Assembly: GCF_916618885.1 (NCBI RefSeq)
Contig: NZ_CAKAKH010000001.1
Span: forward strand, 1,178,001 to 1,242,000
Direction of reading: 5' to 3'
Source: Marinilactibacillus sp. Marseille-P9653
GTDB taxonomy: Bacteria > Bacillota > Bacilli > Lactobacillales > Carnobacteriaceae_A
DNA: 64,000 nucleotides
Shown here: positions 55,553 to 64,000 of the stretch, one piece after another
How positions within the stretch are numbered: the stretch's first letter is position 1
Layout of the letters: each line of letters opens with the position of its first letter
Program-made: the position numbers and the translations under genes
Notes under the pieces: model-generated
Database searches by the model: none
The model's input: the letters and a program-made list of their open reading frames with translations, nothing else
What the model was told of the DNA's origin: nothing

Positions 55553-55581
55553 TAAGAAAGGCTTGAAAGGCCTTTCTTTTA
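55553..55581 (+). terminator. Hairpin in the leader of the GH35 gene
   Basis: AAGAAAGGC pairs with GCCTTTCTT around a TTGAAAG loop, followed by TT(A). It sits 25 bases upstream of the start codon and may be an attenuator. Confidence 0.45.
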
Positions 55582-55605
55582 CTTAATTATTGAGGCGGTG
55601 GATAA

Positions 55606-57345
55606 ATGTTTGAAATCAAAGAAACATTTTATATGAATGGAAGTCCGATAAAAATTGTATCCGGAGCGTTACATTATTTTAGAATCGTACCAGAATACTG
55701 GGAAGATCGTTTGTATAAACTTAAAGCAATGGGATGCAATACAGTTGAAACATACGTCCCTTGGAATATGCATGAACCTAAAGAAGGACAGTACAACTTT
55801 GAAGGTCAATATGATATCAAAAAATATATTGAAATTGCCCAATCACTAGATTTGTATGTTATTGTCAGACCAGCTCCTTATATTTGTGCTGAATGGGAAT
55901 TTGGTGGCTTACCGGCTTGGCTTTTAAAAGACCGCAACATGAAATTCAGAACTTATTATGAACCGTTTATCGAGAAAGTAGACCGATACTATAGCCACCT
56001 ACTAAAAGAAATTGATTCGCTGCAAGTGACTAAGTCAGGACCAGTCATTATGATGCAAGTAGAAAATGAGTATGGCAGTTATGGTAACGATAAAAAATAT
56101 CTAAATGCACTAGTCGATATGATGAAAAAATATGGAGTAGAAGTACCTTTGGTCACAAGTGACGGAACATGGATGGATATGCTAGAGAACGGAACCATCC
56201 CTGAAATAGCTTTACCAACTGCAAATTTTGGATCTGGAAGCAAAGAACATTTCGATAAATTGAAAGCGTTCCACAAAAATGACTCTCCCGTAATGGTTAT
56301 GGAGTTCTGGAATGGCTGATTCACTGCTTGGGGTGATGAAGCCTATAAGCATACTTCTTATGAGGAACAAGTAGATGAAATCGATGCAATCCTTACAGAA
56401 GGACATATTAATTTCTATATGATCCATGGGGGAACGAATTTTGGATTTACAAATGGATCGAATTATTATGATCAATTGACGCCAGATATTACGTCATATG
56501 ACTATGATGCGCCAATCACCGAATGGGGAGACGTTACTGAAAAGTTCAAAGCTTTCAGAGCAGTAATAGAGAAACATGTTGATTATGAACTTCCAAAAAT
56601 GCCTGCTCCAGTAGAGAAGAAAGCGTATGGAGAAGTTTCTCTGAAAGCTAGAACATCTTTATTCGAAAATCTGAACAACTTATCTAAACCGATTGAAGAC
56701 ATGTCGACGCTATCAATGGAAGACATAGATCAAAATTTTGGATATGTTTTGTATCAAAACAATTTGGGTAAAAAGCGCAAAATTGAAGAGTTCGAACTCG
56801 TTAAAGCGAATGATAGAGCAAAAGTCTTTATTAATCGTCAACACGAACTGACTCAATATGATAGAGAACTTGGCCAAAAAGTTTCCTTTGATTTAAAAGA
56901 AGAAGAAAATGAAATGAGTATCTTAGTTGAAAATATGGGGCGTGTAAATTACGGTAAAAACATGATTCACCAACAAAAAGGTATTGCTGATGGTGTCTTG
57001 GTCAATGGAGCCTTCCGAAATGGTTGGATACATTATGGTTTACCATTAGACAATATTGAACAAGTCGACTACGATCAGCCAGCAATTGAAGGAGAACCTT
57101 CTTTTAGCCAATTTGAATTTACTGTTGAAGAAGCACAAGATACATTTGTAGATATGACCGGCTGGGGTAAAGGCGTTGTCTTTATCAACGGATTTAACTT
57201 AGGAAGATTCTGGGAAGTTGGACCACAGTTCAAGCTTTATATACCAGGTCCACTACTAAGACAAGGTATCAATGAAATTGTTGTGTTTGAAACAGAAGGA
57301 AGGGTAAAAGATTCTGTTGAACTAACAGATAGAGCACCATATTAG
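55606..57345 (+). pseudogene. GH35 beta-galactosidase gene split by an in-frame TGA
   Basis: The frame from ATG 55606 to 57345 covers about 578 codons, the normal GH35 length. The only break is TGA at 56317-56319. GH35 features are clear: WYERxYVPWN-like TVETYVPWNMHEP, RPAPYICAEWEFGG, the acid/base Glu in QVENEYGSYG and the nucleophile Glu in VMEFWNG. The stop follows that motif directly, where related enzymes have Trp (FWDGWF), so a G-to-A change in TGG is likely. The rest, from FTAWGDE to INGFNLGRFWEVGP, is intact. Two shortened products could be made; neither should be active. Confidence 0.85.
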
Positions 57346-57372
57346 AATAGTAACCAATTTGTTTACATCTGG

Positions 57373-57406
57373 AAGGTCTCGCTGATTATAAAGCGAGACT
57401 TTTTTA
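57373..57406 (+). terminator. Terminator after the GH35 gene
   Basis: GGTCTCGCT pairs with AGCGAGACT (one G-U) around a seven-base loop, then T5. Confidence 0.85.
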
Positions 57407-57669
57407 TTGGATTTAGATGGATTGGTATCTATTTATACTTAAAGATATGATAAACTATAAAAGTAGGAATGCGGTTACATTGAAAGTTGCGACTTTTTGA
57501 AAAATATTTCTAGTTCATAGCAAACTCTAGTTGTTCTGTTCGAAAAGTGACGGCGACCTCCTGTACACTATTGTACCTAAGTTGATATTTTTAGGATTGA
57601 ATAATGAACGAGCTTTTTATGGAAGTGACTCATGTTGAAAGTCTATTATTCTGGAAAAGGGGAAAGCGA

Positions 57670-59202
57670 ATGAATCAGTTTATGAATCCTGTTATTAAAG
57701 GTTTTGCTCCAGATCCATCAGTCTGTGCAGTTGGGGAAGATTACTATTTAGTGAATTCTACTTTTGCCTATTTTCCCGGTATCCCAATTTATCATAGTAA
57801 AGATTTAGTTAACTGGACCCAAATTGGAAATGTGCTAGACCGTAAAGAGCAACTTGATCTTCAAGATGTAGAGGTCTCAGAAGGCGTATTTGCTCCAACA
57901 ATTCGCTATCATGAATGTCTATTTTATGTGATTACAACGAATTTACCCCATGGAGGAAACTTTGTTGTAACAGCAAAATCCCCTTCAGGACCTTGGTCAA
58001 ATCCTTATTATTTGACGGACGCACAAGGAATTGATCCTAGTTTGTTTTTCGATGAAGATGGTACTTGTTATTATGTAGGAATGAGATCGAACCTTTCTGG
58101 CGAACGGTATCCCGGTGATACTGAAATTTGGATTCAGCAATTTGATCCTCAGCTAATGAAACTTATTGGAGTTAGTACGACTATATATAAAGGTGCATTC
58201 AAGGAAGCTAAATGGCCAGAAGGCCCCCATTTATACAAACGGGAAGGCTTTTACTACCTTTTGATTGCTGAAGGCGGTACAGAATTTCATCATTCTATTT
58301 CAATAGCACGTAGCGAAAAAATTGATGGATGGTATATGAGTTGTCCCAATAATCCTATTTTGACGCATAGACATCTAGGCAGTTTTTATCCCATTCAAAA
58401 TGCTGGACACGGAGATATGGTTGAAACGAGTAGCGGAAAATGGTTTTTAGTTTGTTTGGCTAGCAGAATGTTAGAAGGGAAGAGTAATCTTGGAAGGGAA
58501 ACGTTTCTGGCTAAAATTAATTGGGAGAATGGATGGCCAGTTGTAAATCTTGGTGAAGGAAAATTACTGATCGAACAGCAACATAGTTTACCTCTTTATC
58601 CTACAGAAGAAAAAACTTCTTATATATTGGATCAAGATGATCCAGCATTTCTTTATTTAAAAAATCCCGATCTTGCTTACTACGACCGATATAGTCGAGA
58701 AGGATGGATTAGATTATATCCATCCGAGACGAAAATTGATTCAAAAATAGGGTCACCAACTTATCTTGCCATCAGACAACGGTCTACTGATTATGAATTG
58801 TCTACGAGAGTGCAAGTTAATCTGAAGACAGACGAAGAAGCAGGGATACTCCTATTTTTAGATCACTTAAATTCGTTAAGACTGACGATTTATCGTCTGG
58901 AAGATCAACTCATTGCACAGATGGCTTTAACTGAAAATGGAGAAGAAACCTATCTTGGTTCGAGGACATTAGATAGTAATGAGTGTATTTTGAAAATTAA
59001 AGGCACCGGACAAAAACTGACCGGGATCGTTTCGGTAGGTAATCAAGATTATGTAGTAGCAGATCAGATCGATACACACTTTTTAAGTACTGAAGAGGCC
59101 GGTGGTTTCGTAGGCTGCACGCATGGAATTTATTGTGTTTCTCCTCATCGGCAGACTGGTTATGCAGATTTTAACTGGCTCAATATTATTGATAACGATT
59201 AA
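57670..59202 (+). CDS. GH43 beta-xylosidase/arabinofuranosidase-like enzyme
   Basis: The protein of about 510 residues has the two-domain layout of subfamily 11/12 enzymes. The propeller holds the three key acids: the Asp in GFAPDPSVCAVG, the Asp in GIDPSLFFDEDG and the Glu in EGPHLYKREGFYYLL. From about 330 a concanavalin-like C-terminal domain follows (LSTRVQVNLKTDEEAGILLFLD). No signal peptide is present. It should remove xylose or arabinose from imported oligosaccharides. AAAGGGGAAAG precedes ATG 57670, so the longer frame from 57604 is not used. Confidence 0.88.
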   Translation: MNQFMNPVIKGFAPDPSVCAVGEDYYLVNSTFAYFPGIPIYHSKDLVNWTQIGNVLDRKEQLDLQDVEVSEGVFAPTIRYHECLFYVITTNLPHGGNFVVTAKSPSGPWSNPYYLTDAQGIDPSLFFDEDGTCYYVGMRSNLSGERYPGDTEIWIQQFDPQLMKLIGVSTTIYKGAFKEAKWPEGPHLYKREGFYYLLIAEGGTEFHHSISIARSEKIDGWYMSCPNNPILTHRHLGSFYPIQNAGHGDMVETSSGKWFLVCLASRMLEGKSNLGRETFLAKINWENGWPVVNLGEGKLLIEQQHSLPLYPTEEKTSYILDQDDPAFLYLKNPDLAYYDRYSREGWIRLYPSETKIDSKIGSPTYLAIRQRSTDYELSTRVQVNLKTDEEAGILLFLDHLNSLRLTIYRLEDQLIAQMALTENGEETYLGSRTLDSNECILKIKGTGQKLTGIVSVGNQDYVVADQIDTHFLSTEEAGGFVGCTHGIYCVSPHRQTGYADFNWLNIIDND

Positions 59203-59281
59203 TCAATTAGCGGGTAAGGTATGCTATGAATATAGAATTTTTTATTTTGATGTATAAAACTGAAAAACGAAGGTTGAGTGA

Positions 59282-60166
59282 ATGGATATGGCTATATTAG
59301 TATTTGATATTGGTGGAACATCATTAAAATACGCTATTTGGCAAGATGAAGAACTAACAGAAAAAAACTTTTTTAAATCACCGTCCACATGGGATGAGAT
59401 GAAAGATTTATTAGTTGAAATAAAAGAAGGATTCGATGAATTATGCGAACTGGATGGCGTAGCTATTTCTTCTCCAGGTGCTGTAAATCAAGAAGCGCGA
59501 ACTATTGAAGGTATTAGTGCATTACCTTACTTACATCACTTTCCGATATATGATGAACTTGAAGAGCTTTTTGGATTACCTGTAGCTATAGAAAATGATG
59601 CAAATTGTGCAGCGTTAGCTGAAGTCTGGAAAGGCGCAGCAAAGGATAATAAGAATGTCTTGTTTGTTGTAGTCGGAACAGGTATTGGTGGTTCTGTAAT
59701 AGTTGACAAAGAAGTTCAGCATGGCGCTCATTTATTCGGTGGGGAGTTTGGAATCATGCTTCTGAATGAAAAAGAAACGTTCAGTCAGCTGGGGACAACG
59801 GTCGCACTAGCTAAACGATATAATGAGAGAATGGATATGACCGCTAAGCCTGTCGACGGAAGAACGGTTTTTGACTTAGCTGAACGAGGGGATGAAGTCG
59901 CAGTAGAAGAAGTTAATAAGTTTTATAGATACTTGTCGATGGGACTGTTTAATCTCACTTATGCGTTTGACCCTGAAGTGATTTTAATTGGTGGGGGCGT
60001 ATCCAGTAGACCGGATTTGTTGAAAAAATTGAATGCGGAAATTGAAATCTTAATGACAGAACTTGGATTAGACATTTTTAGACCAGTGCTAGATGTTTGT
60101 GCGTATAAAAATGATGCTAATTTGATTGGTGCTGTTTATAATTTCAAGAGCAAGCATTCAAATTAA
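59282..60166 (+). CDS. ROK-family sugar kinase
   Basis: The 294-residue protein starts with the ATP-binding DIGGTSLKYAIW motif, has VAIENDANCAALAE with the catalytic Asp, and an FVVVGTGIGGSVIV glycine motif. The usual ROK zinc motif (CxCGxxGCxE) is missing, as in several ROK kinases of Firmicutes. It could phosphorylate glucose, or ManNAc (NanK) given nanE 1.5 kb downstream; the substrate is not readable. AAGG at 59269 suits ATG 59282; ATG 59288 is also possible. A strong terminator follows. Confidence 0.85.
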   Translation: MDMAILVFDIGGTSLKYAIWQDEELTEKNFFKSPSTWDEMKDLLVEIKEGFDELCELDGVAISSPGAVNQEARTIEGISALPYLHHFPIYDELEELFGLPVAIENDANCAALAEVWKGAAKDNKNVLFVVVGTGIGGSVIVDKEVQHGAHLFGGEFGIMLLNEKETFSQLGTTVALAKRYNERMDMTAKPVDGRTVFDLAERGDEVAVEEVNKFYRYLSMGLFNLTYAFDPEVILIGGGVSSRPDLLKKLNAEIEILMTELGLDIFRPVLDVCAYKNDANLIGAVYNFKSKHSN

Positions 60167-60181
60167 ATCATAATGATTATT

Positions 60182-60213
60182 GAGAGGCTAGGACAAAGGT
60201 CCCAGCCTCTTTC
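60182..60213 (+). terminator. Terminator after the ROK gene
   Basis: GAGGCTAGGAC pairs with GTCCCAGCCTC (one mismatch) around AAAG, followed by TTTC. Hairpins of this sequence type are common terminators in Lactobacillales. Confidence 0.85.
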
Positions 60214-60264
60214 AGTGTATAGACTTCGCATATGAGTGGCACAACCATAGTTTAAAGGATATGA

Positions 60265-60291
60265 TACAATAAGGTTAAGAACGTATACGTT
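60265..60291 (+). promoter_or_regulatory. Promoter -10 box and 12-bp palindromic operator
   Basis: TACAAT (60265-60270) is followed by the perfect palindrome AACGTATACGTT (60280-60291), then the AGGAG site and the ATG at 60304. The palindrome overlaps the expected transcription start, where a LacI/GntR-type repressor would block it. The regulator is not seen nearby. Confidence 0.5.
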
Positions 60292-60303
60292 AGGAGAATA
60301 AAC

Positions 60304-61704
60304 ATGCCATTAGAACCTAAAAGCATTCAGCTTGCAAAAGTTGCCCCCCCTTTACCCGAAACAAATTTAGTTCCTATTACGCTAACAGATGAGACCATGG
60401 AAGTACGATTTGAACGTGTACTAAAGACAATGAAAGCAGAAGGATACTCCACCCTCGTTATTTACGAAGATTTAGAACATGGCTCAAATTTTGAATATCT
60501 TACTGGTTTTTTGACAAGATTTGAAGAAGCATTACTGATCATACATGATGATGGAACAGTCTATTATGTATTAGGGAATGAAAATCTGAAACTTGAAAAA
60601 CATGCTCGTTTAAAAGGGAAAGTGATACATGCGCCTCAATTCTCCCTACCGAATCAGCCTAGATTTGAAGATAAGCCACTTACAGAAATCTTAGATCAAA
60701 CTTTATTTAAAGTGGATGGTCAAATTGGTTTAGTTGGTTGGAAACTGTTTACAGGAACTCATGCCGAGTCGAAAAAGAACTTTGACCTTCCTCATTATAT
60801 TGTAGAGACGATCACAAAACAGATTGGTTCAGATAAAGTATTCAATGCTACAGATCTATTTATCGGAGACCAGGGAGTCAGAACCACAAACACTGCCAAT
60901 GAGATTGCGCATTACGAATTTGGAGCTGCATTAGCGTCTGCCAGTATACTTAAGACGTTAGATGCCGTTGAAATAGGAAAAACAGAAATGGAATTAGGAC
61001 AAATTTTGAATGCTAGTGGCCAACCAAACAGTGTAGTCACAATCGCTGCAACCGGTAAACGGTTTGAAAAAGCACGATTGTACCCAGGCCACAAGAAAAT
61101 TGCTTTAGGAGATCCTGTGTCTTTAACCGTTGGATATAAAGGTGGCCTTCAAAGTAGAAGTGCATTTGCTGTTCACGATGCAACAGAGTTACCTAAAGGA
61201 CAAGAGCAGTATTTAGAAAAAGTCGTTTATCCTTATTTCAAAGCAATATCTACTTGGTTGGAGAATGTTCATATAGGTATGGAAGGAAAAGAAGTTTATA
61301 AGCTAATTGAAACGGTTCTTCCTAAAAAACAGTATGGCTGGCACTTGAATCCAGGTCATTATGTTGCAGACGAAGAATGGATGGCTTCTCCCATATACAA
61401 AGATTCTACTGTTACATTGAAAAGTGGTATGTTGTTTCAAGTAGATATCATTCCTTCGATTGAAGGGTTCTCTGGAACGAGTGCAGAAGGTGGCATTGTA
61501 CTGGCAGATGAAATGCTAAAAGAACAAATCAAGTCAAACTATCCAGAAATATGGGACAGAATGATTAAGAGGAGAACTTTTATCATGGATCAGTTGGGTA
61601 TCGATCTTCACGAGGATATACTTCCTCTAGGAAATGCATTGCCTTACCTAAGACCATTTTTATTAGATAAAGAAAAAGCCGTGACTATTTCAAAAAAAGT
61701 ATAG
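60304..61704 (+). CDS. M24-family peptidase-like protein (Xaa-Pro aminopeptidase fold)
   Basis: The 466-residue protein has a creatinase-like N-terminal domain (about 30-170, with FEYLTGFLTRFEEALLI) and a C-terminal pita-bread domain with TANEIAHYEFGAALAS, an LNPGHYV histidine segment and SAEGGIVLADE. Where active members have two metal-binding Asp residues (LxDxGxxxxGYxSDxTR), this protein reads VSLTVGYKGGLQSRSAF, so both seem to be lost. It may be an inactive or altered member. It is followed 24 bases later by nanE, so both belong to one operon behind the palindromic operator. The function in that context is unclear. Confidence 0.75.
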   Translation: MPLEPKSIQLAKVAPPLPETNLVPITLTDETMEVRFERVLKTMKAEGYSTLVIYEDLEHGSNFEYLTGFLTRFEEALLIIHDDGTVYYVLGNENLKLEKHARLKGKVIHAPQFSLPNQPRFEDKPLTEILDQTLFKVDGQIGLVGWKLFTGTHAESKKNFDLPHYIVETITKQIGSDKVFNATDLFIGDQGVRTTNTANEIAHYEFGAALASASILKTLDAVEIGKTEMELGQILNASGQPNSVVTIAATGKRFEKARLYPGHKKIALGDPVSLTVGYKGGLQSRSAFAVHDATELPKGQEQYLEKVVYPYFKAISTWLENVHIGMEGKEVYKLIETVLPKKQYGWHLNPGHYVADEEWMASPIYKDSTVTLKSGMLFQVDIIPSIEGFSGTSAEGGIVLADEMLKEQIKSNYPEIWDRMIKRRTFIMDQLGIDLHEDILPLGNALPYLRPFLLDKEKAVTISKKV

Positions 61705-61728
61705 AATAATTATAAAGGAGATAAATAG

Positions 61729-62415
61729 ATGTCAGTTCTTGAAAAAATTAAAGGTGGACTAATCGTGTCGTGTCAAGCTTTACTGGATGAACCCCTTCAT
61801 AGCTCTTTCATTATGGGAAGAATGGCGATTGCAGCAGAACAAGGTGGTGCTATCGGCATTAGAGCCAATTCCAAGGAAGATATCACAGAAATCAAGAAAC
61901 AAACGGAACTTCCACTGATTGGGATCGTCAAAAGAGACTACGATGATTCTTCCGTTTATATTACGGCAACGATGAAAGAAATCGATGAACTTATGGAAGT
62001 AGGCTGTGAGATTATTGCACTCGATGCCACCGATCAAAGACGACCAGAGGGACAATCACTTGAAGATTTTGTAAAACACATTCGAGAAAAGTATCCTGAT
62101 GTCCTATTGATGGCCGATAGTTCAACTATAGAAGAAGTCATGGAAGCAGAGAAACTAGGGTTTGATCTTCTTTCGACCACATTGATGGGGTATACAGAAA
62201 AGTCAAAAGGATTAAATATAGCAGATCAAGATTTTGAGAAACTAAAAATCATTTTAGAATCTGTTGAAACACCCGTCATAGCGGAAGGACATATTGATAC
62301 ACCGGAGAAAGCAAAAAGATGTTTGGAGTTAGGTGTACATTCTGTAGTTGTTGGCAGTGCCATTACACGTCCTCAATTGATCACTGAACAATTTGTCAAT
62401 AAAATCATAATGTAA
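61729..62415 (+). CDS. nanE: N-acylmannosamine-6-phosphate 2-epimerase
   Basis: NanE converts ManNAc-6-phosphate to GlcNAc-6-phosphate in sialic acid and ManNAc breakdown. The 228-residue TIM barrel has VSCQALLDEPLHSSFIMGRM, EQGGAIGIRANS, IVKRDY, the catalytic Lys/Asp region ALDATDQRRPEG and VIAEGHIDTPEKA, all typical. GGAG precedes the ATG. It is cotranscribed with the M24-like gene. A ROK kinase that could supply ManNAc-6-phosphate lies upstream, but no sialate lyase gene is here. Confidence 0.93.
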   Translation: MSVLEKIKGGLIVSCQALLDEPLHSSFIMGRMAIAAEQGGAIGIRANSKEDITEIKKQTELPLIGIVKRDYDDSSVYITATMKEIDELMEVGCEIIALDATDQRRPEGQSLEDFVKHIREKYPDVLLMADSSTIEEVMEAEKLGFDLLSTTLMGYTEKSKGLNIADQDFEKLKIILESVETPVIAEGHIDTPEKAKRCLELGVHSVVVGSAITRPQLITEQFVNKIIM

Positions 62416-62417
62416 CG

Positions 62418-62451
62418 CAAAAAGTCGGTAGAGGAGTCTATCGACTTTTTG
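62418..62451 (+). terminator. Terminator after nanE
   Basis: AAAAAGTCGGTAGA pairs with TCTATCGACTTTTT around GGAG, with a T tract. It can act in both directions. Confidence 0.9.
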
Positions 62452-62543
62452 TTTTCAAATATTCTGATCATTTAAGGTAAATCTTTTGAGAAAAACCTAT
62501 AGCTACGGTACATTTAAAAAGAAAGAAGTCGTTTAATCAATAG

Positions 62544-63347
<804 letters not shown>

Positions 63348-63401
63348 TTTAGGGCTTGCAAAAAGATGAACTAACTTTTAAAAAATTATATTAATAAATA
63401 T

Positions 63402-63443
63402 AAACCTCAGCGAGAGTCCTGTAAGACTCTCACTGAGGTTTTT
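63402..63443 (+). terminator. Terminator after gdh
   Basis: AACCTCAGCGAGAGTC pairs with GACTCTCACTGAGGTT (one mismatch) and is followed by T3-5. Very stable. Confidence 0.9.
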
Positions 63444-63587
63444 GTTGTTGCCTCTATAATTAAGAGACGTCATTCTTATTTTTCGATAAACTAAGGTTAG
63501 ATCCTCACGTTCGAGCATATCATTAGAAACGACAAAAGTAAGTGCGTTACAATAATTTTGTCAAAAGTAATGAAAGGATGTTCTAAG

Positions 63588-64000
63588 ATGAAGAAAATGG
63601 AAACGTACGAATTAAATGACGGATCAAGCATTCCAAAAATTGGATTGGGTACTGTAAACATTCAAGGCGCGACTGGAGTCAATAGTATCTTGACCGCTAT
63701 TGAGGCAGGTTACCGCGTCATTGATACTTCAACTAACTACATGAACGAAGGAATGGTTGGGGAAGCAATCCGACGTTCTTCTGTTCCAAGAGAAGAATTG
63801 ATTATTAGTTCTAAGCTTCCTGGAATGGCACATGATTATGATAAAGCCATCAAAATGATTCAAGAGTCGCTATATAGATTAGGAATTGATTATTTTGATA
63901 AATATCTTATTCACTGGCCGCTACCAAAACAAGGTAAGTATGATCAAGCTTGGCAAGCGTTAGTCGATGCACAGAAATTTGGGTTGATCAAAACCATTGG
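63588..64000 (+). CDS. Aldo/keto reductase, 5' part only
   Basis: The frame is open from ATG 63588 to the end of the window (137 codons). It reads KIGLGTVNIQGATGV, AGYRVIDTSTNYMNEGMVG with the active Asp/Tyr of the family, a LIISSKLPGMAHDY strand holding the active lysine, and YFDKYLIHWPLPKQGKYDQA. It is an AKR5-type NADPH reductase. AAAGGA before the start is good. The C-terminal two thirds lie beyond the window. Confidence 0.9.
   Translation, partial: MKKMETYELNDGSSIPKIGLGTVNIQGATGVNSILTAIEAGYRVIDTSTNYMNEGMVGEAIRRSSVPREELIISSKLPGMAHDYDKAIKMIQESLYRLGIDYFDKYLIHWPLPKQGKYDQAWQALVDAQKFGLIKTI

Noticed and set aside
55606..57345. TGA read as tryptophan in the GH35 gene
   Set aside because: TGA is used as a normal stop in this window (for example 5528-5530 and the istA/istB overlap), so recoding across the genome is excluded.
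57470..57500. cre site upstream of the GH43 gene at 57670
   Set aside because: The best matches (around GCGGTTACA and TGAAAGTTGCG) have two or more mismatches at invariant positions.

Overview
The window comes from a low-GC Gram-positive bacterium, most likely of the order Lactobacillales and probably the Carnobacteriaceae (Marinilactibacillus/Alkalibacterium-like; this placement is inference from gene content). Supporting signs are strong AT bias, AGGAGG-type ribosome sites with ATG, TTG and GTG starts, several sugar PTS genes, CcpA-type cre-like sites, lipoproteins with acidic linkers, and a CpsC/CpsD plus Wzx/Wzy capsule cluster.

Region 1 (111-19833) is a cell-surface polysaccharide locus. 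An LCP-family ligase (111-1067) precedes a promoter and the operon cpsC, cpsD, a priming sugar-phosphate transferase, several glycosyltransferases, an acyltransferase, a Wzy-like polymerase, a pyruvyltransferase and a Wzx-like flippase. The dTDP-L-rhamnose genes follow in the order rmlA, rmlC, rmlB, rmlD, and a DUF4301 gene closes the locus. An IS256-family element with a 9-bp target duplication sits just before the DUF4301 gene. The PHP-type tyrosine phosphatase expected beside cpsCD lies about 32 kb away (35688-36455).

Region 2 (19857-27227) is a nested insertion-sequence island. An IS66-family element (8-bp duplication TATGTAAC) carries an IS21-family copy inside its tnpC gene (5-bp duplication GGTTT). 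It is followed by an isolated IS66 end, the remains of a second IS21-type element, and an inverted, equally long second copy of the IS21 element. The island interrupts a promoter that shares 20 bp with the capsule promoter.

Region 3 (27228-38672) holds a CWB2 cell-wall protein, a TcaA/YvbJ-like zinc-ribbon membrane protein and a second zinc-ribbon membrane protein preceded by a decayed relative, a SEC-C gene split by one in-frame stop, a DUF7309/DUF6930-like protein, the phosphatase, a GH43-like glycosidase and a frameshifted nucleotidyltransferase gene.

Region 4 (38716-46027) is sugar transport: an orphan lactose/cellobiose-type EIIB facing a BglG/MtlR-type regulator, a split fructose-class PTS (EIIA, EIIB, EIIA, EIIC), an AlsE-like epimerase and a transketolase.

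Region 5 (46096-52625) holds a TM2 protein, a 52-bp tandem repeat, a ComX-like sigma factor coupled to a cell-wall amidase, a convergent ComK-like protein, an amino-acid ABC transporter without its ATPase, and small envelope proteins.

Region 6 (52700-64000) has an IS30-family element next to a sulfatase-modifying-enzyme remnant, a DUF6054 protein, a lipoprotein, a GH35 beta-galactosidase gene broken by TGA, a GH43 xylosidase-like enzyme, a ROK kinase, an M24-like protein plus nanE, glucose 1-dehydrogenase, and the start of an aldo/keto reductase that runs off the end.

No rRNA, tRNA or CRISPR array was recognised. All calls come from reading sequence and recalled family features; no database search was run.
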